Source of the DNA: Cocos nucifera
Taxonomy: Eukaryota > Streptophyta > Magnoliopsida > Arecales > Arecaceae
Length of the DNA: 64,000 nt
Assembly: GCA_006176705.1 (NCBI GenBank)
Contig: QRFJ01001021.1
Coordinates: 682,001 to 746,000, forward strand
Direction: 5' to 3'
A model generated the notes under the pieces. The model searched no databases. It had not been told where the DNA came from and worked only from the letters and a program-made list of their open reading frames with translations. Made by a program: the position numbers and the translations under genes. Positions 11,431 through 22,731 of this stretch are shown here, piece after piece. Each line of letters starts with the position of its first letter. Position 1 is the stretch's first letter.

Positions 11431-12512
11431 ATACAAACCATGATGGTGAAAGGTGTTGCTGCTAAAAATATCCGACGAGATAGTCGGTCGATGGCCAAAT
11501 AAGTGCACTTTGATTTTCATGAAAAAAAACTTGTAAAGTGAAATCCTCTTACCTGTGGTTGCCGATGGGAGACCTTTCGATGCTTAAGTTAGCCAAAAAG
11601 TTTTTAGAAAATAGTTGAAAGAACTAGAAAATGAGTGCTTTTAGATAGAAAATTTTGCTTAATTTGCTCCCCTCTTACTTGCCCTTTTATGAGGATAGAG
11701 ATTGTAGTTACTGTGTAACTCTTGAGAATATGAGGAGTTAATGATTATGGACCATGATGGAGTAATTACTCTGGATCCACGTTCGATTAGTTATGAGTAG
11801 TTAATACCCACGTTTGGTGATAGTTTCAATCCTTAGTCTTCCAGATCAATCGTAACTATATTTTGTAGATTTTTAAGTTATTCGATACTAGACCGAATAA
11901 GTTAGTTGGTCGAGTATGTGCCGAGTGGTCGCACACATTTGAGAGATTATCGATTTCTATTGTCCAATTATCGATTATCATCCAATGAAATTAGTCGGCC
12001 ATCATTTAGTCATTGATGTTGTATACTTAGTCTGTAGATATTTGGATCTAAAATATCAAATATCTTTCACTAACAGTTGCCCCCCACTTTCGAGTTTGAT
12101 AAAATATATTGGTGAAGGGAGTTGACAAGACATTTTCAATTTTTGCATAAATTTTTGATATGTTTGCTGCATCATTTCTTTGGCCGCCTTTATTTAATGT
12201 TGCCTCGAGAATATGCATCCAGTTGTTTTGTCATTTTGCAAGTATGCAGTAATAATGGGCACAGACTGCGAAGTCGTGCTCCATAATGATTGTAGAAGAT
12301 CATAGAATCTTATCCTTGGGTTGAGTGTGAGTGCCCACATGTCTTCACTGAATTGGTTTCGAAGTTGCTTCCCGTGGATTTGGCTTATATGGTAGGACCT
12401 TAACAATGGTGCATTGAATGGCCAAAAAATTCTTCGATTGAGATTATTGCCACATGTCGACATCTTGAATATTGATAAGATTAGACTTTCAATCTCGATC
12501 GTTTAGTCTATC
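11430..12512 (+). other. 5' region of the PF04195-like element, possibly an LTR
   Basis: This upstream stretch contains the phrase TTGCCCCCCACTTTCGAG and several TCGGTCGATGG-like motifs, and leads into a TATA box 0.3 kb before an ATG. Genes of the PF04195 type in plants commonly lie inside long non-autonomous LTR elements, so this may be a 5' LTR. Its partner would lie right of CACTA-C, outside the window, so I cannot confirm it. Confidence 0.35.
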
Positions 12513-12520
12513 TATAAATA
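12513..12520 (+). promoter_or_regulatory. TATA box before the PF04195-like gene
   Basis: TATAAATA at 12513-12520, followed by a pyrimidine-rich leader and the first ATGATG at about 12799, roughly 280 bp downstream. The spacing suits a retroelement or gene promoter. No activity is implied by the sequence alone. Confidence 0.5.
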
Positions 12521-12798
12521 GTAGAGACCTTCCTTCTGAGGGTTACTTCTATTTTTTTTTGGTCTTTAGGAATTCTTGGCTGTAGTCGAAGAGGGAAGGA
12601 GCTCTGTTCTGTCGAGTTCTTCTTCAAGACGAGTAGCTTTTGTTGTCTTAAGATCATTTTTATTCTTCTTTTTTCTTCTTTTCTCTATTTCTTTGATCCA
12701 AAACTTAAGATCTTGTTTAGAACTTAAGGTTTTCTTAAGTTTCCTTTCTCCTTTCCACTATCGTAGTTCTGTTTCTCCATTGTCGTAGTTTCCTTGAG

Positions 12799-13877
12799 AT
12801 GATGTCTTCTCAAGGTGAGTTTGGAGAGGAAAATCTTGTGAGAGATCAAGATTCTCAAATCCCTCCTTCTCAAAAAAATGTTGCATCAGTTCCTCGGGGA
12901 GATCTCGAGGAGGTGGCATCATCTCATCATGGTTGGTCTGATTCCGAGGGATTGGGTTATCAGCCGATTGTTGAAAATCTATTAAATCCTCTACATGAGA
13001 GATCCAAATTATTAGGAGATGATGTTCGGTGGTTGGCCGAACAATATTGGATCTCGAGTTGATGCCCCAGGCCGAGATGGTCATGTCATTCATCCATCAA
13101 ATGGCGATCTTGCCATTTATGAAGTATTTCTTTAGTCTAGACTTCATTTTTCTCACCATCCATTTTTCTACAACATCCTCGATCTCTACTAAATATAGGC
13201 TCAGTTAGCACTGAATTCTATTCGAATTTTATGTTCTTTTATCATTCTCTATAGTCTTCTCCAATTTGAGCCAAGAATTTCTCTTTTTCATGCTTTTTTT
13301 CAATTGAAGAAATATCCTCGAAAATAGGGATGGTAGTTCTTCGGACTTCGATATTGTCATCAGTTTATTACCAGGCTTTCCTCTAGATGGAAGAATATTT
13401 TTTTTTATATCTCTGCTAATCATACTTGGGGCTTCTGCTCTTTTTGGTCCACTCCTAATCTATACCCAAACAAAAATAAAGTCATACTCGATGAGGACAA
13501 GGACCATTATAACTTACTATTGGACGTCTTAGTTTCGAAGCAGCAAGAATTATTATCGAAGTATTCTTTGTACAATACTGGCTTAAGTCCGATTAACTTC
13601 TTAGATAGTACTTCTTTCTTTTTCTTTGTATTATCGAATATCTTTTTGTAAATACTTTTTACTTTCTGATGCTAACTATTTTTTTCAGTTTTGTAGACAT
13701 GAGGATCAGCGCAAAATCTATTCGGCGGGCGGTTCATAAGAAGTCAAAGAGACTTGAGAGATAATCTTCTCATGAACCCCTAAGAAAGAAGCGAGAGAAT
13801 CTTGGTCGGTGGAGTTGAGATCTGCCGCACCTCTAAGAGCTGCTCCAACATCAGCACCAATTCTTCCATTGGGCAGA
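12799..13877 (+). pseudogene. PF04195-like 'gypsy-type transposase' gene, 5' part
   Basis: An acidic N-terminal stretch starts at 12799 (MMSSQGEFGEENLVRDQ). After a frame shift near 13060, the region 13080-13620 reads, with stops, as the conserved core of the plant protein family annotated as putative gypsy-type transposase: a YEVFLSLDF-like opening, then PFFYNILDLY- and RILCSFIILYSLLQFEP-like stretches, then HTWGFCSFW. An intron seems to end at TTTTTTCAG (13688), with a CTAAC branch-like motif just upstream; its donor is uncertain (13628 or 13648). The next exon begins MRISAKSIRRAVHKKSKRLE and is cut by CACTA-A at 13877. The biochemical role of this family is unknown. Identity rests on pattern memory, not a search. 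Confidence 0.5.
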
Positions 13878-14582
13878 CACTACAAGAAAATAGAGAATTA
13901 GCGATGATATTTTTGCCATAGCTAATAATAGATATTAGTGATGGCGAAATTGTTGTTGCTAATAAAATATTTTATCGACAGCTTTAATGATGGAAGATTA
14001 GCAATCTCTAATAGTTATTAGCAATAGTAGTGGCAATGGCTATACTATCGCTATAATTATTAGCAATGGTATTAGCGATGATACTTATCCATTGTTAATA
14101 CTAAATAATTTTATTTTTTTAATTAAATTTTATTATTATTAGTGATGGTAAATAATTATTAGCGATGATATTTTATCATCGTTAATAAAAAATAATTTTA
14201 TTTTTTAAATTAAATTTTATTATTATTCATGATGGTAGATACTTATTAATGACGATATATTATTGTCACTAATAAAAAATAATTTTATTTTTTAAAATTA
14301 AATTTTATTATTATAAATGATGATAGATACTTATTAGTGATGATATTTTATTATCACTAATAATAATTTTTATCAATGGCAAATAGCGACAAAAAAATTT
14401 GCCATCATAAAAACTAAAAAACTTAATTATAATTATAACCAATTTTTTTTTTTAACAAAATTAAATTTATTAGTGATGAGTTTGACCATCGTTAATAGTC
14501 AGCAATGCATCGCTAATAAGGTATTAGCGATAGCAAAAGTGCCATCGCTAATTTTAATTTTTTTTTATTTTTTAAAAATATG
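13878..14582. repeat. CACTA-A left terminus and subterminal repeats
   Basis: After the CACTACAAGAAAA terminus, direct and inverted copies of (T)TAGCGATGGYA / TGCCATCGCTAATA recur every 20-60 bp, for example near 13900, 13945, 14080 and 14160. In characterised CACTA elements such repeats bind the TNPA-type protein. Here that role is inferred from family knowledge. Confidence 0.85.
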
Positions 14583-15518
14583 ATATAAATTTAAGATTTA
14601 AAATTTATCTTCATCATTCATTAACTAAATAATTATCATTAGAGTATCATCATAAAAAATTATCTCAATTCGATAGACCTAGCAATGTCAATCAATAAAA
14701 AATAATTTTAATAATCATGAACAACCACATCATGATTTGATAGATAGAGATCATCAATGAATTCAAAAACTTATAACAATCATCTCAGTAATATTTATAG
14801 CATACTATCAAAATTTTACTTCAATCGGACATCATTATTATGATTAATTTAGTATGAGATGATTTGGATTGTTAAATCAAAAATGAATGATCAAAAAATC
14901 AAACGACATTCGATTATAAGATAATTTTTTAGATAAATAAATTTTACTACTACTTTGATCGTTTGTATGATGGTGATCATAAAATTCAAATCGTGCATAT
15001 ATTAACTATCCAAAACTATGTGTCTCTTGATACTCATTTTTAAAATTTTTAAGTAATTATACTTATACTTTTGTAAGATCTGCTTAATATGGATAATTCA
15101 TATATGTATGGTTTGAATTTTATAACTACCATCATACAAATGATTAAAATAGTAGCAAAGATTATTTATATAAAAAATCATCTTAATTGAATATGGTTTA
15201 GCCTTTTGATCACTTATTTTTTATTTAACAGCCGAAATCATTCCATGCTAAATTGATCATGATAATAATGTCTGATTGAAGTAAAATTTGATAGTATTCT
15301 ATAAATATCATCAAGATCATCATTGTAAATTTTTAGATCCATCGATGGTCTCTATCTATCAAATCATCAAGTGGTTGTTCATAATCTTCGAAATTAAATT
15401 TTATTGATCGATATAGCTAGGGCTATCAGATTGAGATAACTTTTTATGATGATACTTTAACTATAATTATTTAGATAATGAACAATGAATATAAACTTTA
15501 AATTTTAAAATTATATTA
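14583..15518. repeat. Foldback FB-A inside CACTA-A
   Basis: A long inverted repeat. The left arm (about 14583-14996) begins with TTTAAAATTTATCTTC and passes CATCATTCATTAACTAAAT; the right arm (about 15108-15518) carries its reverse complement and ends near AAACTTTAAATTTTAAAA. The arms are roughly 410 bp with scattered mismatches. The unpaired loop of about 110 bp contains CAAAACTATGTGTCTCTTGA. No coding potential. The same foldback occurs in CACTA-B and CACTA-C at the equivalent place. Confidence 0.85.
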
Positions 15519-15544
15519 TATTTAAAAAAATAAAAAAATTAAAA

Positions 15545-15875
15545 TAAGTGATGATGTTTTTGCCGTCATTTATATGGTATTAACAATGCATCGCTGATAA
15601 TTAACGATGCCTAAAATCATCACTAATAAATTTAATTTTTTTTTAAAAAATAATTATAATTATAACTAAATTAAATAATTATCGATGGCTATTAGTGACA
15701 GCTCCATTTGCCATCGCTAATAATTTAAAAAAAAATATTTAAAAAAATTAAAAAATATTTTTAAAAAAATTATTAGTATTAACGATGGTTCTTTATTTTT
15801 AGTGATGAAGTTGCCACTGCAAAATACTTCTACGGATGGTATTAAGGATGACTAATTTATCATTGCTAATACTCC
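15545..15875. repeat. Second block of CACTA-A subterminal motifs
   Basis: TTAGCGATGGC-type motifs resume immediately after the foldback (about 15550, 15680, 15780 and 15860). The foldback therefore sits within the subterminal zone rather than at its edge. Confidence 0.7.
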
Positions 15876-15879
15876 GCCA

Positions 15880-16985
15880 ATTTTTTGTTCTTCCCACGAT
15901 TCTTCTCCCGTCAGTGCCCAAACCTCCATCAAACCCTCCCCTCCTGACCCTCCTTTCCTCCCTCCCACTCCATCCCTCCTTATCTTATCCCTCCGACATC
16001 CCACGGCTCCGAGCCTGCATCCCTCCGAGCCCGCGACCGCCCTCTCATCGGCACCCAAAGCCCCCTAACCCCCCTTTCCTCTCTCCTCGCCTCCTCCCTT
16101 CGACATCCCATGGCTCTGAACCCATGTCTCTCCATGCCTGTAGTCGCCCTCTCGTCGGCACCCAAACCCCCCTCAACCCCCCCAACCCCACTTTCCTCCC
16201 TCTCTGTCCCATTCCTCCAACACCATGCGGCCTCGAGCCATAGTGAGATGAAGGAGATTGGTTGGGGGTGAGATCGATGATGATGACCACCAGCCACCAC
16301 TACCCCAGGCGATGATGGAGGACCTCCTCCTCCCTATGGCTGCCTCATAGAAGCTCAGCAGAGATCCCTTTGTCGACGTTCCCTATGTTCTCTGCTCCCA
16401 GCGCATCATCTTTCTCGACATCTCGATCTCGTCGGTACCTCCTATGCCGTGGCCTCGAGCCCACCACCTCGGCCCCTCCTTGCCCGAGCCCACCGGTGCC
16501 TCCTACCCGATCGCCCTAGCCTGCCTTGCCCGTGATCGTCTTGACCCCACCAGCGCCTCCTACGCCATGGCCCAGCCTCTCCTACGATCGTCCCGATCTC
16601 ATCAGTGCCTCTGCACCGCGGTCCCAAGCCTGCCACCCTGACCCCATCTCTCCTGCAGCCATCTTGACCCCTTGATGCCTCCTTCACCATGGTCCCGAGC
16701 CTATCATCCCGGCCCCACCTCTCCCGTGGCTACCTTGACACCATCGGTGCCTCTTACATCATGGTCTTGCCTTGCTCGCGGCTGCCCCAACCTTGTCGGT
16801 GCCTCCTATGATGTGGCCCTGAGCTAGCCGCCCCGACCCCGCCTTGCATGTCAGCCTCCCCATGGCCCCATCCCCACCAGCCTGACTGTGCAGTCCCTAC
16901 CTTACTGCCCCTAGCCCGCAACCCCGACCCGACGACCCTTGCCCCATGGCCCCATCCCTGCGCTAGCGCGCCTGCTATTGTGAGT
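15880..16985. repeat. GC-rich, C-rich tract of CACTA-A
   Basis: A strong switch to C-rich plus-strand sequence. Two kinds of imperfect repeats are visible: units with CCTCCCT...GGCACCCAAACC (15900-16200), and shorter units with GGTGCCTCCTA...CATGGCC (16430-16970). Long frames open here because of base composition, with Pro-rich products and no domain. The tract may be a decayed 5' exon/promoter area of a lost transposase gene or a captured fragment; I cannot tell which. Confidence 0.6.
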
Positions 16986-17089
16986 ATTAGCGATAGCCTC
17001 TTGTAGGTGCTTCCACCTTCTCCCTCAAATGCAATTCTTTCTATAGATATTCGAAAAAGAAAAAGAAATGAAAAGAAGTATTTGGCATG

Positions 17090-17830
17090 AGGTATGATAA
17101 ACAAGTGATACATTTGGCACGAGGTATGTTATGATCTCTTTTTCTTATTTTCACATGATGTGTTAAACCTGATAGGTTCAATATTGGTTTTGCTTGTTGT
17201 ATTCTTTTGGTTGCTTTTTTGTTTTTCCTGATGATGATCTAAACTTAATGAATATTGAAGGAAATAGCTCTGCAAAATACTATGGCATCTTTTTCTTATT
17301 CCCATATGATGTGTTAAACCCGATGTGTGCCGATTAGTTTTGCTTGCTAAATTCTTATGGTTGCTTACTTATTTTGCCATGATCATGATATATTTAGCAC
17401 AAGGTATGCTAAACAACTGATACATTTGACACGAAGTATGCCATGGTCTTTTTTTCTTATTCCCATATGATGTGTTAAATCTGATGAGTGCTGATCAATT
17501 TTACTTGCTATTTTCTTTTAGTTGCCTTCTTGTTTTCCCTGATGATGATCCAAACTTAATAAACATTGAAGAGAATAACTCCGTAGATATACTATGGCTT
17601 CTTTTTCTTATTCCCATATGATGTGTTAGACCTGATGGATGTCGATCGATTTTGCTTTTAGCTAGTAACAGAAGAGTTCTTTGTGATATATTTGGCATAA
17701 GATATGCTAAACAAATAAAATATTTGGAGCAAGATATGCTATATCATTTTTATCTTATTTTCTTATGATGGATTGAATTGATGGTTGTTGATGGATTTTG
17801 TTTGTTATATTCTTATGATTGCTTATTTAT
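17090..17830. repeat. Irregular tandem array of CACTA-A, left part
   Basis: Units of roughly 150-180 bp recur, containing TCCTGATGATGATCTAAAC, TTATTCCCATATGATGTGTT and TTGGCACGAGGTATG-like phrases (about 17130, 17290, 17460 and 17610). The array is interrupted by CACTA-B and continues at 29414 with TTTTTCATGATGGTGATCTA, which completes a unit and confirms the nesting. Confidence 0.8.
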
Positions 17831-18828
17831 AACTATAAGAAATAGGAGTTTTATTGATGCAAAATTTATCTATGAAAAATTTTGCATAGGTAAAGAGCAC
17901 AATTAGCTACACAAAAAGCTAAACGTCAATAAAATTGGTATAATTAGCTATGCTAAAAATAAAGCATTACAAAATATAATTATCGACGTAAGAGTAGTGT
18001 CGGCATTCAAACCAAAGCATCGATAATGGGTGTCCTAATTTTTTAATTTTTGACCAATATTTGTCAATGCCAAATTTGTGTAGGCAATAAGACTAATTAC
18101 CTACGCTTACACCTTACGTAGGTAATTAGCCTTATTGCCTAAGCTAAATTTGTGCTAACAAATATTTTTATTATAATTTTTTTTATTTTTATAAATAATT
18201 TATTAATATTAAATTAGCATAGGCAATGAGACTAAGTGCTTACGCTTATCTCTTGTGTAGGTAATTAGGCTTATTTCTTATGCTAAATTTGCTTCGGCAA
18301 ACATTTTTATTTACATTAACATAGGCAATAAGCCTAATTGCCTATGCTTATATATTTTGTAGGTAATTAGGCTTATTGTCTATGCTAAATTAGGATCGAT
18401 AAATATTTTTTTATTAATTTTTTATTTTTATAAATAATTTATTGATATTAAATTAGCATAGAAAATAAGACTAATTTTCTTCGCTTAAATCTTCGATAGG
18501 TAATTAGGCTTGTTGCCTACCCTAAATTATTTTCGATAAATATTTTTTTATTAATTTTTTTTATTTTTATAAATAAGTTATCTATGCAAAACTAGCATAG
18601 GTAATAATGCTAATTACCTAAGACTATGTTTTGTGTAGGTAATTAGGCTTATTGCTTATGATAAATTAGCATTGATAAATACTTTTTATTTATTATTTTA
18701 TTTTTATAAATAATTTATCGATGCTAAATTAGCTTAGGTAATAAGTCTAATTTCTTACATTGATGTCTTGCATAGATAATTAAGATTATTTTCTACACTA
18801 AATTAGCATCGATAAATATTTTTTTATT
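17831..18828. repeat. CACTA-B left subterminal repeats
   Basis: Direct and inverted copies of GCATAGGCAATAAGNCTAATT and CTAATTGCCTATGC alternate, often as short hairpins (about 17890-17930, 18080-18150, 18215-18280, 18315-18385, 18455-18520, 18595-18660 and 18730-18800). Spacing near 135-140 bp with AT-rich fillers gives an array-like look. Confidence 0.85.
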
Positions 18829-19010
18829 TTTTATAAATAATTTATCATTATCTAAATAATTTAGTGGTATAATTTTAGAATTTAAAATTTATCTTCATCA
18901 TTCATTATCTAAATAATTATTATTAGAGTATCATCATAAAAAATTGCATCGATCTGGTAGTCTTAGCATGTCGAATTTTATTGATCTAGTAGTCTTAGCA
19001 TTATTCTAAA
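18829..19010. repeat. Partial foldback remnant in CACTA-B
   Basis: The outer part of the left foldback arm appears (TTTAGAATTTAAAATTTATC, CATCATTCATTATCTAAATA), then about 30 bp resembling the opposite arm (AATTTTATTGATCTAGTAG), then normal CACTA-B sequence. It reads as an internally deleted second copy of the foldback that follows at 19141. Confidence 0.65.
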
Positions 19011-19140
19011 CCATTTACCGATGTAATATTTTCGTAGGTAAAGAGCCAAATTATTGAAGCTTTGGCCTTGCATAGGCAAATGCCCTATTTACCTATGCTT
19101 GTTAGCATCAGTAATTTTTTTTTAAATTTTTTTTAAATTT

Positions 19141-20149
19141 TTATAAATAATTTACTATTATCTAAATAATTTATAGATATAATTTTAGAATTTAAAATTC
19201 ATCTTCATCATTTATTATCTAAATAATTATCATTAAAGTATCACCATAAAAGTTTGTCTCGATTCGGTAGCTCTAGCTATATCGATCAATAAAATTTAAT
19301 TTCGATGATCATGAATGATCATATGATGATCTGATAAATAAAGACCATCGATGGATGCAAAAACTTACAATAATAATCTTGATCATATTTATAATACACT
19401 ATCATAATTTTATCTTAATTAAATATTATTATCATGATTAATTTATTATAGAATGATTTCGATCGTTAAATAAAAAATACATGACCAAAAGGCCAATTAG
19501 TGCCTGATTATAGAGCAATTTTTTAAATAAATGATCTTTGCTACTATTTTGATCATTTGTATGGTGGTGATCATAAAATTCAATATGTACGTATATGAGT
19601 GATCCAAAACTATATGTCTCTTGATACTTATTCTTAAGATCCTTTACTGAGTATACTTATGCTTTTATAAGATTTGCTTAACATGGATGGTTTACATATG
19701 TGCGATCTGAATTTTACCATCACCATCATACAAATGATCAAAGTAGTAGCAAAGATCATTCATCTAAAAAATTGCCTTATTATCGGATGCCGTTTGGCCT
19801 TTTGATCATATATTTTTTATTTAACGATCAAAATCATCCCATGCTAAATTGATTATGATAATGATGTTCGATTGAGGTAAAATTTTGATAGTATACTATA
19901 AATATCATCGAGATCATCATTGTACATCTTCGAATCTATCAGTGATCTCTATCTATCAGATCATCATATGATCATTCGTGATCGTCAAAATAGAATTTTA
20001 TTGATCAACATATCTAGGACTACTAGATTGAAGCAGACTTTTGTGATGATACTCTAACGATAATTATTTAGATAATGAATGATGAAGATAGACTTTAAAT
20101 TCTAAAATTATATCTATAAATTATTTAGATAATGATAAATTATTTATGA
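19141..20149. repeat. Foldback FB-B inside CACTA-B
   Basis: Left arm about 19141-19580, loop about 19581-19705, right arm about 19706-20149. The outermost pairing includes TTATCTAAATAATTTATAG on the left and its complement CTATAAATTATTTAGATAA on the right. The loop holds GATCCAAAACTATATGTCTC in the same direction as in FB-A. The arms match those of FB-A and FB-C. No coding potential. Confidence 0.85.
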
Positions 20150-20164
20150 AAATAAAAAATTAAT

Positions 20165-20775
20165 TAAGAAGAAAAACTTTTTACCGATGTAAGAAAAGTA
20201 TAGGCAATAATATAATTGCCTATGCATAATAGTTACGTAGGTAATTAAGATTATTATCGATGAAAGTAAGTGTTGGAAAATGATGTAATTACCTATGGAA
20301 AATGGTAACTTTGGAAATTTATTATTTTCAATGGATACATTGGATCAAAAAATATTTTTCTTATTTTTAATTTTTTAGTTTTAGCTAAATATTTTTTGAC
20401 TCTAATATAGCTCAGGTAAATATCTTGGTTACAAAAAAAAATAAATAAAAAAATAATTTGTCGATGCAAATTATCCATAAAAAATAACCATAATTTCCTA
20501 TGTTAGGTTTTTATGTAGGTAATTAAGTTATTTGTCGACGTTAAGTTTACGTTGCTAAAAACTTTCACTTTTTATTAAATATTTTATTTTTTCTAAAATA
20601 ATTTTCAATATTTTTTTTTAATTAGCAATAAGGTTAATTATCTATGCTTCTTCTTTATGTAGCTAATTATTATAATTACCTATGCTAAATTTAGTGTAGG
20701 TAAATATTTTTTTTGGTGTTTGTGTTTTCATCAATAAAAAAGATAATTTTCAATATATTATTGCATCGATAAAGA
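20165..20775. repeat. Second CACTA-B subterminal block
   Basis: GTATAGGCAATAATATAATT, CCTATGC and TACGTAGGTAATTA-type motifs resume directly after the foldback and continue to about 20775. The layout repeats that of CACTA-A. Confidence 0.7.
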
Positions 20776-20784
20776 TTTTTAGAT

Positions 20785-21310
20785 ATTTACCAAATTAGCC
20801 CTCTTTTCATTTTCGTCTCCCACCTCCGCCCTCCTATTTCTCCCAGTCGGAACCCACTCCCATCCCAACCATTTCGATCCCTCTCTCTCTTTCGATCCCT
20901 CACTCTCATCATCGTGCTGCCACCCCAAAAAGAAAAATCTTTTTTTAAGATCCTCGGGAAGGAGGAGCGGAGGGGGGGGGTTGGTTGCCTAGGTAGGGAA
21001 GAAGGAGAGGAGGGATGGGTGGGGCGGAGGGGCACCACAGGCTAGGGTGGGAGGTGCAATCGGAGCGGTCCTGAATTCAAGCACTTTGGGAGAGAAGCAG
21101 CGCCGTGGGGGAGTGGGGAGGAGGGACACCACGTGCGGGGGTGGGGGTTAGTTTTGTGTTCCTATCGATGACTGTCTTGGCCTAGGGGGAGGGGAGGGGG
21201 AGTTAGTCGTGTGGAGGTTGGAAGCAGACCACCAGGATCGAGGGTAGAATGGCCAGGGGGCCAGGTACAGAGCGATCGAGGTTGGGGGGTTATGGCATGC
21301 GAGGGAAGAA
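20785..21310. other. GC-rich tract of CACTA-B
   Basis: Composition switches abruptly from AT-rich to C-rich (20800-20920), then G-rich (20950-21300) on the plus strand. It occupies the same place relative to foldback and transposase as the GC-rich tracts of the other two CACTA elements, and may be the promoter/leader region of the transposase gene. The open frame on the minus strand is low-complexity and not called. Confidence 0.5.
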
Positions 21311-22731
21311 GGAAAAAAAATTATTTAGATTTTAAGATATTATGAATAATTTATTTAATATTTTATAGAATTATATATTTTATAATTATTATATATATTA
21401 TATATAATATATATAATTATATAATTATTTTATATAGGATTACTTAATATTTTATAAGATTATATATTTTATAATTATTTTATAGGAAAAAATATTTTAT
21501 ATATTTTATAAGATTACTGGCTATATAATATCAAACCTTCCTTTGGTATTATAAAAATATATTTATTAATTATATAAAATATACTATAATAAATATTAAT
21601 ATATTTTAAAAAATATATTTATTAGTCCTATAAATTATAAATTCTATAAATATATATTAACTATTATTATATAATTAATATTTTTATTTATATTTATAAT
21701 TTTTTAATATAAATATTTATTTTAACTAGGAAAATAAGATAAATAGAAGTAATATATTATAATTTCATTATCTAAATATATAGTGTCATAATATATTTCT
21801 ACTATAATTTAAAATTATTATTGAATGAAAATATGATAATAGTATAATTAATAATATACTATAATATACAATTCAGGTAGAATATAAAGTATAATTTTAA
21901 TAATTAAGTTCCTACCAATTATTAGAAGTTTTTTTTCATAATAAACATGGTTCTTAAAGAAATCAAATCAGAATTTCATAGATGAAATATATATTTGATA
22001 CCATATTTATATTAAAATATTAATAATAAAGATAATGTTCATAAAATTGGTTGGGTAATGTATAATTTGATACCGTATATATATTAAAATATTTTTTATT
22101 TGAGATTTATATTGGTAGTTTGTTGTTAAAGCTATATTGATTTATAATTTTTTATTTATAAAATTTATTATATAAAATTTTTTGTATTATTGTTTAGTCC
22201 CTGCTGAAGTTTATAATTTATATAGAAAACATCCATATTTCAGAAAAAACTCTACCAAAATGTAGAGTTATCTTTTTTTGATAAATTCGGATATCATTCT
22301 TGAATGTATGTTCAGATATGGTAGCTAAATTGCATTGAGTCGTAGATTCCTATTCAAGAATCGATCCCAATCGGGATTGACTCTTGGATGCTTCATTTTT
22401 GGGCATTTTGAAAAAGCTTTGTTATTATTATTATTAGTCAATATTTTGTTTCATTATATGATGTTTAGTAGTTATTATCTCTCATTTATTCTTTAGATAT
22501 ATATTGGATAGAATGCATAAGCACCATATTTACATCGTATACTTGGAGAATCATGAGGAGATGCTGCCAAAATTTTTACAATAATGGAACAAGATATCGA
22601 CTAATAACAATAATAAGATTATTGCTCTTCTGAAAGGGATAGGACCATACCTATTAGAAATGGATAGAATTATGCATTTTAAAATTTTACTAATAACATA
22701 TACTTTAATGATGAACATTTTTCGTGGATAG
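21311..22731. other. AT-rich leader or intron zone of CACTA-B
   Basis: Extremely AT-rich with TATATAATATAT-like runs (21380-21430). No domain is visible until near 22500. The segment 22500-22690 reads partly as protein (HHIYIVYLENHEEMLPK) but I do not recognise it. Likely leader and intron sequence of the transposase transcript. Confidence 0.45.

Noticed and set aside
12194..12463. 89-residue minus-strand frame upstream of the PF04195-like gene
   Set aside because: It opposes the promoter direction, has no domain, and lies in sequence better read as an upstream or LTR region.
15836..16690. Several long overlapping frames on both strands in the GC-rich tract of CACTA-A
   Set aside because: High GC removes stops from all frames. 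The products are Pro/Ser or Gly/Arg-rich with imperfect DNA repeats and no domain.
17870..18800. Regularly spaced repeats that could be mistaken for a CRISPR-like array
   Set aside because: Units alternate in orientation, vary in length and have AT-rich related fillers. They are CACTA subterminal repeats in a plant genome.
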